Below the pieces are notes generated by a model. The model made no database searches, was not told the origin of the DNA, and saw nothing but the letters and a program-made list of their open reading frames with translations. From positions 1 through 44,044 of the forward strand of contig NZ_SWJZ01000061.1 in the NCBI RefSeq assembly GCF_005144475.1: a stretch of DNA of 44,044 nucleotides, given 5' to 3'. Origin of the DNA: Rhodobacter capsulatus (GTDB lineage Bacteria; Pseudomonadota; Alphaproteobacteria; Rhodobacterales; Rhodobacteraceae). Below, one piece after another: positions 33,732 to 42,635 of this stretch; position 1 is the stretch's first letter, and every line of letters starts with the position of its first letter. The position numbers were made by a program, and so were the translations under genes.

Positions 33732-34652
33732 TTACTCCACGTTCTGAATCTGCTCGCGCATCTGGTCGATCACATGTTTCAGGTCAAGCCCGATCGCCGT
33801 CAACGCCGTCGATCCCGATTTCGAGCACAGCGTATTCGATTCACGCACGAATTCCTGCGTCAGAAAGTCGAACTTGCGCCCGATCGGCCCGGGATCAGTC
33901 AAAAGCGCCCGCGCCGCCGCCACATGCGCCCGCAGCCGGTCGATTTCCTCGGTCACATCGGCCTTGACCGCCAAAAGCGCCAGCTCCTGCGCCACCCGCT
34001 GCGGATCGCCCCCGGTGTCCAGCACCCGCGCCAGCGCCGCCTGCAGCGCCGCCGCCACCTCGGGCCGCCGCGCCGCGGCCACTTCGGCCGCGCGCTCGGT
34101 CAAGTCGGCGATTCTGTCGATCTGCGCCACAATTATGCCACCAAGCTGCCCGCCTTCGGCCGCACGCATTGCCAGAAAATCAACCAGAAGCCGGTCCAGA
34201 TCGGTCAGCAGCGCGTCGCGCAGCGGCCCCTGTTCCTCGGTCTCGGCACCGCTTTGATCCAGCACGCCGCGCAGCGACAGCAGGTCCGTGGCCCGGGCGG
34301 GCGCCAGCGCCACCCCGTGCAGCCGCGCCGCCTCCTCGACCTCGCGCAGCGCCGCCAGCGCCGTCGCCAGACCCGGGCCGGAAAGGCGCAGCCGCTCTGC
34401 CCCACTTCCCCGCGCAAGCTTAAGAGAAAGCTGGATATTCCCGCGCGAGACCCGTTGCGTCAGCGCCGCCCGCGCGGCCCCTTCCAACCCCTCCAGCTCC
34501 GGCAGGCGCAGCCGCAGATCAAGGCCCTTGCCATTGACCGAGCGGATCTCCCACAGCCAGTCGTGACCATGGCCGGAGCCGGAAACGGAGGCAAAGCCGG
34601 TCATCGACAGCGGGCCTTGCAGCGAACGGGCGGTAGAGACAGGTTTAACCAT
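33732..34652 (-). CDS. yicC: YicC-family endoribonuclease
   Basis: A 306-residue YicC-like protein; E. coli YicC is an endoribonuclease acting on RNA such as RyhB. The N-terminal SMTGFASVSG, WEIRSVNGKGLDLRLRLP and the C-terminal GRKFDFLTQEFVRESNTL and GLDLKHVIDQMREQIQNVE are the conserved blocks. Most relatives start at MTGFA; here that Met is at 34604, and the ATG at 34652 adds 16 residues. Both have only weak upstream sites, so the start is uncertain. It leads the yicC-gmk-gammaCA operon. Confidence 0.9.
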   Translation of the reverse strand: MVKPVSTARSLQGPLSMTGFASVSGSGHGHDWLWEIRSVNGKGLDLRLRLPELEGLEGAARAALTQRVSRGNIQLSLKLARGSGAERLRLSGPGLATALAALREVEEAARLHGVALAPARATDLLSLRGVLDQSGAETEEQGPLRDALLTDLDRLLVDFLAMRAAEGGQLGGIIVAQIDRIADLTERAAEVAAARRPEVAAALQAALARVLDTGGDPQRVAQELALLAVKADVTEEIDRLRAHVAAARALLTDPGPIGRKFDFLTQEFVRESNTLCSKSGSTALTAIGLDLKHVIDQMREQIQNVE

Positions 34653-34704
34653 TTAAGACTTTAGTTCCCCATATGGCCGAAAAAAGGCGTATTAAGACTT
34701 CAGT
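34653..34704. repeat. 13-base direct repeat upstream of yicC
   Basis: TTAAGACTTTAGT (34653-34665) and TTAAGACTTCAGT (34692-34704) differ at one base and lie 39 bases apart in a notably AT-rich patch, directly next to the yicC start and 150-200 bases before the divergent PAS gene. A regulator site is possible. Confidence 0.4.
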
Positions 34705-34769
34705 AAGCATTTCACTCCCGGGGTCAACCGAAAGACCCGAAACGCCGCAGGCCGGGGGTGCAGGGGACG

Positions 34770-34809
34770 GCAGCCTCGGGCTGCAGGGACAGTCGCAGCT
34801 TCAGGCTGC
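34770..34809 (+). other. Two related small hairpins upstream of the PAS gene
   Basis: GCAGCC/GGCTGC (34770-34775, 34779-34784, 3-base loop) and GCAGC/GCTGC (34795-34799, 34805-34809, 5-base loop) are imperfect copies of one another, about 25 bases apart, ending 44 bases before the PAS gene start. Confidence 0.4.
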
Positions 34810-34853
34810 ATCGGGATGGCGCGGCTGCGGCCGCAAACACGGGAAGAACGACG

Positions 34854-35615
34854 ATGGACCGCGACTTCGACACAGTTGAAAAAGTGGCACGGCTTGGACA
34901 GGCTGGCGTCGGGCGGCGCATCGTGGCGCAGATGCGGGCCTATTGGGACGGGCTGCGCGCCGGTCGCGACGTGCCTGCCCGGGCCGACATCGACCCGCGC
35001 GGTCTGGAAAACGCGCTCGAATATGCCTTCATCCTGGAACGCGTCGCCCCCGGCATGGGCCGCTTCCGGCTGGCCGGCATGCATCTGAACGATCTGATGG
35101 GGATGGAAATCCGCGGCATGCCGCTGACCGCGATGTTCACCCCCGAGGGCCGCAAGCGCGTGGCCGATGCGACCGAGGCGGTGTTTCAAGGCCCCGCCAT
35201 CGCCGAACTCGTGCTGACCGCCGAGGCCGGGATCGGCAAGCCGCCGATGACCGCCCGGATGCTGCTGTTGCCGATGACCTCGGACATGGGCGACGTGACG
35301 CGCATCCTTGGCTGTCTGGTCGGCGAAGGCCAGGGCATCGGCCGCACCCCGCGCCGGTTCCTTGTCGATGCCGCGCATGTGCAGCCGATCACGCCCTGCG
35401 CTTCTGCCGCGCCGCTGCCCGCCCCGGTCCGCCCCGAGGCCTTCGGCCTGGGCAAGCGCCTGCCGCATCTGAACGCGCCGAAAACGCCGACGCTCGCCCC
35501 TGCGCCCGCCGCCCAGACCCCCGCCTCCCAGACCCCGGTGGCGCAGCCGCCGCGGCAGCCGACTTCGGCGATGACGCCCGAGGAACGCCGGGCGATGTTC
35601 CGGGTGGTGAAATAA
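34854..35615 (+). CDS. PAS-domain protein, PAS_5 (PF07310)-like
   Basis: A 253-residue protein. Residues about 15-160 resemble the PAS_5 family common in Rhodobacterales and Rhizobiales (MRAYWDGLRAGRDVPARADIDPRGL, then FILERVAPGMGRFRLAGMHL). The C-terminal 80 residues are Pro/Ala-rich and likely disordered (TPTLAPAPAAQTPASQTPV). No output domain, signal peptide or membrane segment is seen. The role of this family is not established. The ATG was chosen with GGGAAG before it; the frame is open upstream without homology. It is divergent from yicC and ends at a strong terminator shared with the DAHP synthase gene. Confidence 0.8.
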   Translation: MDRDFDTVEKVARLGQAGVGRRIVAQMRAYWDGLRAGRDVPARADIDPRGLENALEYAFILERVAPGMGRFRLAGMHLNDLMGMEIRGMPLTAMFTPEGRKRVADATEAVFQGPAIAELVLTAEAGIGKPPMTARMLLLPMTSDMGDVTRILGCLVGEGQGIGRTPRRFLVDAAHVQPITPCASAAPLPAPVRPEAFGLGKRLPHLNAPKTPTLAPAPAAQTPASQTPVAQPPRQPTSAMTPEERRAMFRVVK

Positions 35616-35624
35616 GCCGCAAGA

Positions 35625-35659
35625 AAAAGGCCCGGCGCACATGCCGGGCCTTTTCTTTT
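35625..35659. terminator. Terminator between the PAS gene and DAHP synthase gene
   Basis: AAAAGGCCCGGC (35625-35636) and GCCGGGCCTTTT (35643-35654) form a 12-bp stem with a 6-base loop, followed by CTTTTT. The A-run on the left lets it work for both convergent genes. Confidence 0.92.
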
Positions 35660-35684
35660 TGTCTCAACGCATTACGGGGCGTTC

Positions 35685-37055
35685 TTAAAGCCCCGCCGCC
35701 TTTTTCATCACGCGCAGGTCCTGCAGCTCCTCGGCGACGAGGAAGGCCAGCTCCAGCGATTGGCTGGCATTCAGCCGCGGATCGCAGGCGGTGTGATAGC
35801 GGCTCGACAGATCTTCGTCGGACACCGCCCGCACGCCGCCGGTGCATTCGGTCACATCCTTGCCGGTCATCTCGAAATGCACGCCGCCCGGGATCGTGCC
35901 CTCGGCCTTGTGGATGGCAAAGAACTCGCGCACCTCGCGCAGCACGGAATCGAACGGCCGCGTCTTGAAGCCCGAAGCCGATTTGATCGTGTTGCCATGC
36001 ATCGGATCGCAGGTCCAAAGCACCTGCGCCCCCTCGGCCTGCACGGTGCGGATCAGCCGCGGCAGATGCTCGCCGACCTTGCCCGCGCCAAAGCGCGCGA
36101 TCAGCGTCAGCCGCCCCGGCTCGTTCGCCGGATTCAGCTTGGACATCAACAGCTTGAGATCTTCCTCGGTGGTCGAGGGACCGCATTTCAGCCCGATCGG
36201 GTTCTGCACGCCGCGGCAGAATTCGACATGCGCGCCCTCCACTTGCCGGGTCCGGTCGCCGATCCACAGCATGTGACCAGAGCCCGCGATCGGCAGCCCC
36301 GTCGTGCTGTCGATCCGGCACAGGGCTTCTTCGTATTCCAGCAGCAGCGCCTCGTGGCTGGTGTAGAAATCCACCTTGCCCAGCTGATGCGCCGTTTCCG
36401 AGGTCACGCCCGCGGCGGTCATGAAATCCATCGCATCCGAGATCCGCTCGGCCACTTCGCGATAGCGCGCGGCATCGGCCTCGTCGGTAAAGCCGGAAAT
36501 CCAGCTTTGAACCCGGTGAATATCGGCATAGCCGCCGGTCGAGAACGCCCTCAGCAGATTGAGCGACGCCGCCGCCTGGGTATAGGCCTGCAGCATCCGG
36601 TTCGGATCGGGCAGCCGGGCTTCCTGCGTCGCCTCGAACCCGTTCACGATATCACCGCGGTAGCTCGGATATTCGACACCGCCGATGATTTCGGTCGGCG
36701 CCGAGCGCGGCTTGGCAAATTGCCCCGCCATCCGCCCGACCTTGATCACCGGCACCTTGGCGCCCCAGGTCAGCACGATCGCCATCTGCAACAGCACCTT
36801 GAAGGTGTCGCGCAGGTTGTCGGCGGAAAATTCGGTGAAGCTTTCGGCGCAATCGCCGCCCTGCAACAGGAAGGCCTCGCCCTTCGCGGCCTTGGCCAGA
36901 TCCGCCTTGAGCCGACGCGCCTCACCGGCAAAGACCAGCGGCGGCATCTTGCCCAGCTGCGCCTCGACCGCGGTCAGGGCCGCAGCGTCGGGATAATCGG
37001 GCATCTGCACCCGCGGCTTCGCGCGCCAGTCCGATTTCATCCATGCCTTGGCCAT
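35685..37055 (-). CDS. aroG: Class II 3-deoxy-7-phosphoheptulonate synthase
   Basis: A 456-residue class II (plant/Mycobacterium-type) DAHP synthase, the first step of the shikimate pathway, joining phosphoenolpyruvate and erythrose 4-phosphate. [11 protein letters not shown] (metal-binding Cys), [12 protein letters not shown] (PEP-binding), [30 protein letters not shown] and [18 protein letters not shown] are the class II signatures. The start [10 protein letters not shown] has GGGAGTGG before it. No attenuator-type peptide was seen in the 166-base gap upstream. The gene symbol for class II enzymes varies; aroG is used here. Confidence 0.95.
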   Translation of the reverse strand: MAKAWMKSDWRAKPRVQMPDYPDAAALTAVEAQLGKMPPLVFAGEARRLKADLAKAAKGEAFLLQGGDCAESFTEFSADNLRDTFKVLLQMAIVLTWGAKVPVIKVGRMAGQFAKPRSAPTEIIGGVEYPSYRGDIVNGFEATQEARLPDPNRMLQAYTQAAASLNLLRAFSTGGYADIHRVQSWISGFTDEADAARYREVAERISDAMDFMTAAGVTSETAHQLGKVDFYTSHEALLLEYEEALCRIDSTTGLPIAGSGHMLWIGDRTRQVEGAHVEFCRGVQNPIGLKCGPSTTEEDLKLLMSKLNPANEPGRLTLIARFGAGKVGEHLPRLIRTVQAEGAQVLWTCDPMHGNTIKSASGFKTRPFDSVLREVREFFAIHKAEGTIPGGVHFEMTGKDVTECTGGVRAVSDEDLSSRYHTACDPRLNASQSLELAFLVAEELQDLRVMKKAAGL

Positions 37056-37221
37056 AGTCCACTCCCTTCGGGGCTTTTCGTCGCTCGGCCTTATAAAGCG
37101 ATGCGTGAAATAGAACAAACCCGTTTTTTCGGCCCCGGCACCGGGGCTGGCAGGCTCCTTGCCCTGCCCCAAAGGCCCCCTTGCGCTGCGACGCAAAGCC
37201 TGATTGTGTGCATGAAACGAC

Positions 37222-38337
37222 ATGAAAGACGTCGCAAAAATGCGCCTCCCCTCGACCACCCCCCGCACCCATACCCGTCCCGCGCCGTCGCAGGGCACCG
37301 TGCGCCTGACCGCGCCCGAACGCTCGCGCCGCTATGTGTTTCTGCTGCTCGACCGCTTCACCATGATGGCCTTTGCCAGCGCCATCGAGCCGCTTCGGCT
37401 GGCAAATCAGGTCTCGGGGCTGAAGCTTTACGACTGGAAACTGGCCTCGGACGACGGCCAGGACGTCACCTGTTCGAACGGCACGGTGCTGCGCGTCGAT
37501 ATGGGGCTGGAGGAAATCAGTCGCGACGACACCGTGCTGGTCTGCGGCGGCATCGACGTGGCCGAGGCGACGACGAAGCCGATCCTGAACTGGCTGCGCC
37601 GAGAGGCCCGGCGCGGCGCGGCGGTGGGCGGGGTCTGCACCGGCGCCTGGGCGGTGGCGAGGGCCGGTCTGCTCGAAGGCAAGCGCGCCACCATCCACTG
37701 GGAGAATCAGGACAGCTTCCTTGAGGATTTCGAGGGCGTGAAGCTGACGAAATCGGTCTTCGTGATCGACGGCAACCGGCTGACCTCGGCCGGGGGGACG
37801 GCTTCGATCGACCTGATGCTGAAGCAGATTGCCCGCGATCATGGCGAGGGTCTGGCCAATACGGTCGCCGATCAGTTGATCTACAACTCGATCCGCACCG
37901 ATCAGGACACGCAAAGGTTGTCGATCCCCACCCGGATCGGCGTGCGCCATCCGAAACTGGCCCAGGTGATCGGCCAGATGGAGGCGAATATCGAAGAGCC
38001 GATCAGCCCGGCGAAACTGGCCGAGGATGTGGGCATGTCCACCCGCCAGCTGGAACGGCTGTTCCGCCGCTATCTGAACCGCTCGCCGAAGCGCTATTAC
38101 ATGGAGATCCGTCTGCAAAAGGCCCGCAACCTGTTGATGCAAACGGAAATGAGCGTGATCAACGTGGCCTTGGCCTGCGGCTTCGCCTCGCCCTCGCATT
38201 TCTCGAAATGCTACCGCGCGCATTATCAGACCACGCCCTACCGCGAACGCGGCACCTCGGGCGGCAGCGAGGAAGAGGCCGCCGAAATCACCGCGGAAAC
38301 CGCGCTGGACGGTCTCGACGAGGATTTTCTTGACTGA
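37222..38337 (+). CDS. GlxA/AraC-family transcriptional regulator
   Basis: A 371-residue regulator with an N-terminal DJ-1/PfpI (amidase-like) domain ([20 protein letters not shown] at 36-55; the nucleophile-elbow position is [11 protein letters not shown], Cys139). A C-terminal AraC-type double helix-turn-helix follows ([24 protein letters not shown], then [19 protein letters not shown]). Rhodobacteraceae regulators of this type often control amino acid or choline-betaine use, and the liv-type transporter follows after 126 bases on the same strand, so it may regulate that operon. The start is uncertain: an ATG at 37240 is equally weak. Confidence 0.87.
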   Translation: MKDVAKMRLPSTTPRTHTRPAPSQGTVRLTAPERSRRYVFLLLDRFTMMAFASAIEPLRLANQVSGLKLYDWKLASDDGQDVTCSNGTVLRVDMGLEEISRDDTVLVCGGIDVAEATTKPILNWLRREARRGAAVGGVCTGAWAVARAGLLEGKRATIHWENQDSFLEDFEGVKLTKSVFVIDGNRLTSAGGTASIDLMLKQIARDHGEGLANTVADQLIYNSIRTDQDTQRLSIPTRIGVRHPKLAQVIGQMEANIEEPISPAKLAEDVGMSTRQLERLFRRYLNRSPKRYYMEIRLQKARNLLMQTEMSVINVALACGFASPSHFSKCYRAHYQTTPYRERGTSGGSEEEAAEITAETALDGLDEDFLD

Positions 38338-38463
38338 TGCGTCAGAATGTTGCGCAAAACAGGCCCGTTCCGACCAGAAGTTGACCAACTGGCCTATTTT
38401 CTTTTCCAGTTTACGGTTCTAACCTGCGCCGCCAGGACAATGTTCCAACTTGGGAGTGAACAC

Positions 38464-39648
38464 ATGAAGAAGCTTCTCCTGGCAAGTGCCACGCTGGCGC
38501 TGACCGCTGGCGGTGCCTTTGCCGACGAAGTGAAACTGGGCATCTCGCTCGGCTTCACCGGTCCGCTCGAATCGATGTCGCCCGCGATGGCGCAGGGTGC
38601 CGAACTGGCGATGAAGGAAGTGAGCGACTCGGGCAAGTTCATGGGCGGCGCGACCGTCGTGGGCGTGCGGGGCGACAGCACCTGCATCGACTCGGCGGCA
38701 GCCTCGGCCACCGTCGAAAAACTGATCACCGCCGATGGCGTCAAGGGGATCGTCGGCGGCATGTGCTCGGGCGAAACCGTCGCCTCGCTGCAAAACGTCG
38801 CCATGCCGAAGGGCATCGTGATGATCTCGCCCTCGGCCACCTCGCCCGCGCTGTCGTCGCTCGAGGACAACGGCCTGTTCTTCCGCACCTCGCCCTCGGA
38901 TGCGCGCCAGTCCGAAGTGATGACCGACATCATCATGGAACACGGCATCAAATCGGTGGCGCTGACCTATACCAACAACGACTACGGCAAGGGCCTGGCC
39001 GACAGCTTCGCCGCGGCTTTCGAAGCCAAGGGCGGCAAGGTCACGATCAACACCGCGCATGACGACGGCAAGCCGGATTACTCGGCCGAAGTCGGCTCGC
39101 TGGCCTCGGCCGGCGGCGACGCGCTGGTGATCGCGGGCTATGTCGATCAGGGCGGCTCGGGGATCCTGCGCGGCGCGCTCGACACCGGCGCGTTCTCGAC
39201 CTTCGTCTTCCCGGACGGCATGGTCGGCGGCAAGCTTGAAACCGATTTCGGCAAGGAAGTGAACGGATCGTTCGGCCAGATGCCGTCGTCGGAAGGCGAA
39301 GGCAAGGACAAGTTCCTCGCCCTCGCGACTGCCGCGGGCTTCGACGGGTCGGGCGTCTATTCGGGCGAGGCCTATGACGCGGCCTCGCTGATCCTGCTGT
39401 CGATGGCGGCGGCCAATTCGACCGATCCGGCCGTCTACAAGGGCAAGGTGATGGATGTCGCCAATGCTCCGGGCGAAAAGATCCTTCCCGGCGAACTCGG
39501 CAAGGCGCTCGATCTGATCGCGGCCGGTCAGGACATCGACTATCAGGGCGCGACCTCGGTCGAGCTGATCGGCGCGGGCGAATCCGCCGGCACCTTCCGC
39601 GAAATCGAGATCAAGGACGACAAGATCGAAACCGTCAAATACCGCTGA
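38464..39648 (+). CDS. livK: Branched-chain amino acid-type ABC transporter substrate-binding protein
   Basis: A 394-residue periplasmic binding protein of the LivK/HAAT family. The signal peptide MKKLLLASATLALTAGGAFA is followed by a cut before Asp21. The mature part begins VKLGISLGFTGPL, then has GGMCSGETVASLQ and the ligand-site SPSATSPALSSL. Two cysteines (STCIDS and GGMCSG) are near each other in sequence and may form a disulfide. The real ligand is not predictable. The start has GGGAG before it. A hairpin with a GAAA loop follows, so the binding protein is likely made in excess over the other subunits. Confidence 0.93.
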   Translation: MKKLLLASATLALTAGGAFADEVKLGISLGFTGPLESMSPAMAQGAELAMKEVSDSGKFMGGATVVGVRGDSTCIDSAAASATVEKLITADGVKGIVGGMCSGETVASLQNVAMPKGIVMISPSATSPALSSLEDNGLFFRTSPSDARQSEVMTDIIMEHGIKSVALTYTNNDYGKGLADSFAAAFEAKGGKVTINTAHDDGKPDYSAEVGSLASAGGDALVIAGYVDQGGSGILRGALDTGAFSTFVFPDGMVGGKLETDFGKEVNGSFGQMPSSEGEGKDKFLALATAAGFDGSGVYSGEAYDAASLILLSMAAANSTDPAVYKGKVMDVANAPGEKILPGELGKALDLIAAGQDIDYQGATSVELIGAGESAGTFREIEIKDDKIETVKYR

Positions 39649-39668
39649 GGTTTCGAAAGAGATCGAAG

Positions 39669-39696
39669 CAGCCCGGAGAAATCCGGGCTGTTTCCT
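39669..39696 (+). terminator. Attenuating terminator between livK and livG
   Basis: CAGCCCGGA (39669-39677) and TCCGGGCTG (39682-39690) form a 9-bp stem with a GAAA tetraloop, followed by TTTCCTTTG. Partial read-through would serve the downstream genes. Confidence 0.7.
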
Positions 39697-39756
39697 TTGA
39701 AAACAAAGCCGAAAACGGCACAGAGACCGGCCCCTCGGGGCCACCGAGGGGACTTC

Positions 39757-40545
39757 ATGATCCGGGTCGAGAACCTGCACAAGCACTTTGGCGGCTTTCA
39801 CGCCGTCGATGGGGCCTCGCTAGACATCGCCAAGGGGTCGATCACCGGGTTGATCGGTCCGAATGGCGCGGGCAAGTCGACGCTTTTCAACGTCATCGCC
39901 GGGGTGCACAAGCCCACCTCGGGGCGGGTGACGATGGCGGGCGAGGACATCACCGGCCTGAAACCGCATGAGCTGTTTCACAAGGGGCTGTTGCGCACCT
40001 TTCAGATCGCGCATGAATTCCCCACGATGACGGTGCGCGAAAACCTGATGATGGTGCCTTCGGGGCAGTCGGGGGAAACGCTGTGGAACGCCTGGTTCGG
40101 CCGCGGCCGGATCGCCGAGGAAGAGGCGGCCCTTCTGAAGAAAGCCGATGAAGTCCTTGACTTTCTGACGATTTCTCATCTGCGCGACGAACGCGCCGGG
40201 AACCTTTCGGGAGGGCAGAAGAAGCTTCTGGAACTCGGTCGCACGATGATGGTCGAGGCGAAGATCGTGTTTCTGGACGAGGTGGGCGCCGGGGTGAACC
40301 GCACGCTTCTGAACACGATCGGCGATGCGATCGTGCGGCTGAACAAGGAACGCGGCTACACGTTCTGCGTGATCGAGCATGACATGGATTTCATCGGCCG
40401 CCTGTGCGATCCGGTGATCGTCATGGCCGAGGGCAAGGTGCTGGCCGAGGGCAACCCCGCCACGATCATGCAGAACGAAGCGGTGATCGAGGCCTATCTG
40501 GGCCGCGGTCTGAAGAACAAGATCAAGGCGGAGGCGCAACAATGA
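39757..40545 (+). CDS. livG: Branched-chain amino acid-type ABC transporter ATPase LivG
   Basis: A 262-residue ABC ATPase. Walker A is GPNGAGKST (residues 34-42), the signature is LSGGQKK, and Walker B is IVFLDEVGAG with Val where many relatives have Pro; HxD is EHDMDF. The start has GAGGGG before it; the frame is open upstream to 39697 without homology. It ends in an ATGA overlap with livF. Confidence 0.94.
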   Translation: MIRVENLHKHFGGFHAVDGASLDIAKGSITGLIGPNGAGKSTLFNVIAGVHKPTSGRVTMAGEDITGLKPHELFHKGLLRTFQIAHEFPTMTVRENLMMVPSGQSGETLWNAWFGRGRIAEEEAALLKKADEVLDFLTISHLRDERAGNLSGGQKKLLELGRTMMVEAKIVFLDEVGAGVNRTLLNTIGDAIVRLNKERGYTFCVIEHDMDFIGRLCDPVIVMAEGKVLAEGNPATIMQNEAVIEAYLGRGLKNKIKAEAQQ

Positions 40546-41246
40546 GCTTTCTCGACGCCTCGGAAATGACTGGCGGCTATGGCGCCGCCGACATCCTGCA
40601 CGGCTGCACGCTGAAGGTCGAAAAGGGCCAGATCGCGGTGATCGTCGGCCCGAACGGCGCGGGCAAATCGACCGCGATGAAGGCGGTCTTCGGCATGCTG
40701 CGTCTGCGCGGCGGCCGGGTGACGCTGGATGGCGAAGACATCAGCGCGCTCTCGCCGCAGGAGCGGGTGAAGAAAGGCATGGGCTTCGTGCCGCAGGTGA
40801 ACAACGTCTTCCCGACGATGTCGGTCGAGGAAAACCTCGAAATGGGCGCCTTCATCCGGAAGGACGATTTCCGCGACACGATGGAACAGGTCTATGAGCT
40901 GTTCCCGATCCTGCGCGAAAAGCGCCACCAGAACGCCGGGGAGCTTTCGGGCGGGCAGCGCCAGCAGGTCGCCGTCGGCCGCGCGCTGATGACGAAACCC
41001 AAATTATTGATGCTGGACGAGCCCACCGCCGGTGTCTCGCCCATCGTCATGGACGAGCTGTTCGACCGCATCATCGAGGTGGCGCGGACCGGGATTTCGA
41101 TCCTGATGGTGGAACAGAATGCCCGTCAGGCGCTCGAGATCGCCGATCAGGGTTATGTTCTGGTGCAGGGCGCGAACAAATACACCGACACCGGGGCGGC
41201 GCTGATGGCCGATCCCGAGGTCCGCCGCACCTTCCTGGGGGGTTGA
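40542..41246 (+). CDS. livF: Branched-chain amino acid-type ABC transporter ATPase LivF
   Basis: A 234-residue ABC ATPase partner of LivG. Walker A is GPNGAGKST (about 34-42), the signature is LSGGQRQQVAVGRAL, Walker B is LLMLDEPTAG, and the switch His lies in VEQNAR. Start overlaps the livG stop (ATGA). One base separates it from the small secreted protein that follows. Confidence 0.94.
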   Translation: MSFLDASEMTGGYGAADILHGCTLKVEKGQIAVIVGPNGAGKSTAMKAVFGMLRLRGGRVTLDGEDISALSPQERVKKGMGFVPQVNNVFPTMSVEENLEMGAFIRKDDFRDTMEQVYELFPILREKRHQNAGELSGGQRQQVAVGRALMTKPKLLMLDEPTAGVSPIVMDELFDRIIEVARTGISILMVEQNARQALEIADQGYVLVQGANKYTDTGAALMADPEVRRTFLGG

Positions 41247-41247
41247 G

Positions 41248-41628
41248 ATGAAAACGCCCCTTCTGGCCGCGCTGCTCTTGGCCGCGCCCGTGCAGGCCGA
41301 AACGATCCCGCCCGACCGCGCGCTTGTGCTGAACTGTCACTTCACCCAGTCCTGCATCTCGGGCGGCTGCGGCGAGGAAGATTACAACGTGACGCTGCAA
41401 GCCCAAGGCGCAGAGGCCACCTTTCGCGACCACCGTGCCAAGATCGCTTTGGCGGGCGGTGTCGATCCGGTCAGCGGACAAATGAGCTTTGCATCGCAAC
41501 CCTCTGACGGATCTTCCTATTTCTTCTCCGACTTCGGCGCCTCCGGGGCCGTTTTGTCGATCCACACCCAATCCGAGGGACAAGCCCTCGTGATCGCCTT
41601 CGAAGGCCGCTGCGAGGAGGTGCAGTGA
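41248..41628 (+). CDS. Small secreted four-cysteine protein embedded in the liv operon
   Basis: A 126-residue protein I do not recognise. A signal peptide (MKTPLLAALLLAAPVQA, cut before Glu18) leads to a mature part of about 109 residues with four cysteines (Cys30, Cys36, Cys41 in LNCHFTQSCISGGCGEED and Cys122 near the C-terminus), which could make two disulfides in the periplasm. The rest reads as a small beta-rich domain. It starts one base after livF and its TGA shares a base with the livH ATG (TGATG), so its translation is coupled to both. Liv operons normally lack such a gene; an accessory role in transport is inference only. Confidence 0.8.
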   Translation: MKTPLLAALLLAAPVQAETIPPDRALVLNCHFTQSCISGGCGEEDYNVTLQAQGAEATFRDHRAKIALAGGVDPVSGQMSFASQPSDGSSYFFSDFGASGAVLSIHTQSEGQALVIAFEGRCEEVQ

Positions 41629-42635
41629 TGGATATCCTCAATGCCCTCGTGGCGATCCTGAATTACATCATCGTTCCCGCCACCGCCTATGGCGCACAAC
41701 TGGCGCTGGGCGCGCTGGGCGTGACGCTGATCTACGGCATCTTGCGGTTCTCGAACTTCGCCCATGGCGACACCATGGCGTTTGGCACCGGGTTGACCAT
41801 CCTTGTCACCTGGGGGCTGCAATCGATGGGCGTCAGCTTCGGCCCGTTGCCGACGGCGCTTCTGGCGTTGCCGATCGGCATCGCGCTGACCGCGGCGATG
41901 GTGCTGGCGACCGACAAGGTCGTTTACAGCTATTATCGCAAGGTCCGCGCCGCGCCGATCTACATCACCATGGTTTCGGTCGGCGTGATGTTCGTGATGA
42001 ACGGCCTCACCCGCGTGCTGATCGGCGTCGACGAGATCAAATTCGCCGATGGCGCCCGCTTCCTGATCTCGGCGGCCGATTTCAAGGCCGCAACCGGCCT
42101 GACCGAGGCGCTGGCGATCCGCGCCACCACCGCGATCACCGTGATCACGGCCGGTCTGGTGGTCTGGGCGCTGTTCTGGTTCCTGGCGAAGACCCGCACC
42201 GGCAAATCGATGCGCGCCTATGCCGACAACGAGGATCTGGCGCTGCTCTCGGGCATCGATCCGAACCGCGTCGTCGCCGTGACCTGGGTGATCGCCGCGG
42301 CGCTGGCGACGATCGCGGGCACGCTTTACGGCCTCGACAAGTCGTTCAAGGCCTTCAACTACTTCCAGCTGCTGCTGCCGATCTTCGCCGCGGCAATCGT
42401 CGGGGGACTGGGCAGTCCGCTTGGCGCCATCGCCGGCGGCTTCGTGATCGCCTTTTCCGAGGTGTCGATCACCTATGCCTGGAAGAAGGTGGCGATGTAT
42501 CTGATCCCCGGCTACGAACCCGAGGGGCTTTTGCAACTGCTGTCCACCGAATACAAATTCGCGGTGAGCTTCGCGATCCTGATCATCGTGCTGCTGTTCA
42601 AGCCCACCGGTCTGTTCAAAGGGAAATCGGTATGA
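41628..42635 (+). CDS. livH: Branched-chain amino acid-type ABC transporter permease LivH
   Basis: A 335-residue inner-membrane permease with about eight hydrophobic helices. LGVTLIYGILRFSNFAHGD is the LivH N-terminal signature, and the cytoplasmic loop TGKSMRAYADNEDLALLSGI the ATPase-coupling segment. Its ATG at 41628 has GAGGAGG before it; a GTG one codon earlier is an alternative. It overlaps the small secreted gene by one base and livM by four. Confidence 0.94.
   Translation: MDILNALVAILNYIIVPATAYGAQLALGALGVTLIYGILRFSNFAHGDTMAFGTGLTILVTWGLQSMGVSFGPLPTALLALPIGIALTAAMVLATDKVVYSYYRKVRAAPIYITMVSVGVMFVMNGLTRVLIGVDEIKFADGARFLISAADFKAATGLTEALAIRATTAITVITAGLVVWALFWFLAKTRTGKSMRAYADNEDLALLSGIDPNRVVAVTWVIAAALATIAGTLYGLDKSFKAFNYFQLLLPIFAAAIVGGLGSPLGAIAGGFVIAFSEVSITYAWKKVAMYLIPGYEPEGLLQLLSTEYKFAVSFAILIIVLLFKPTGLFKGKSV

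Noticed and set aside
34641-34665. A CtrA-type site (TTAA-N7-TTAA) near the yicC start
   Set aside because: The two TTAA blocks are only four bases apart, so spacing does not fit.
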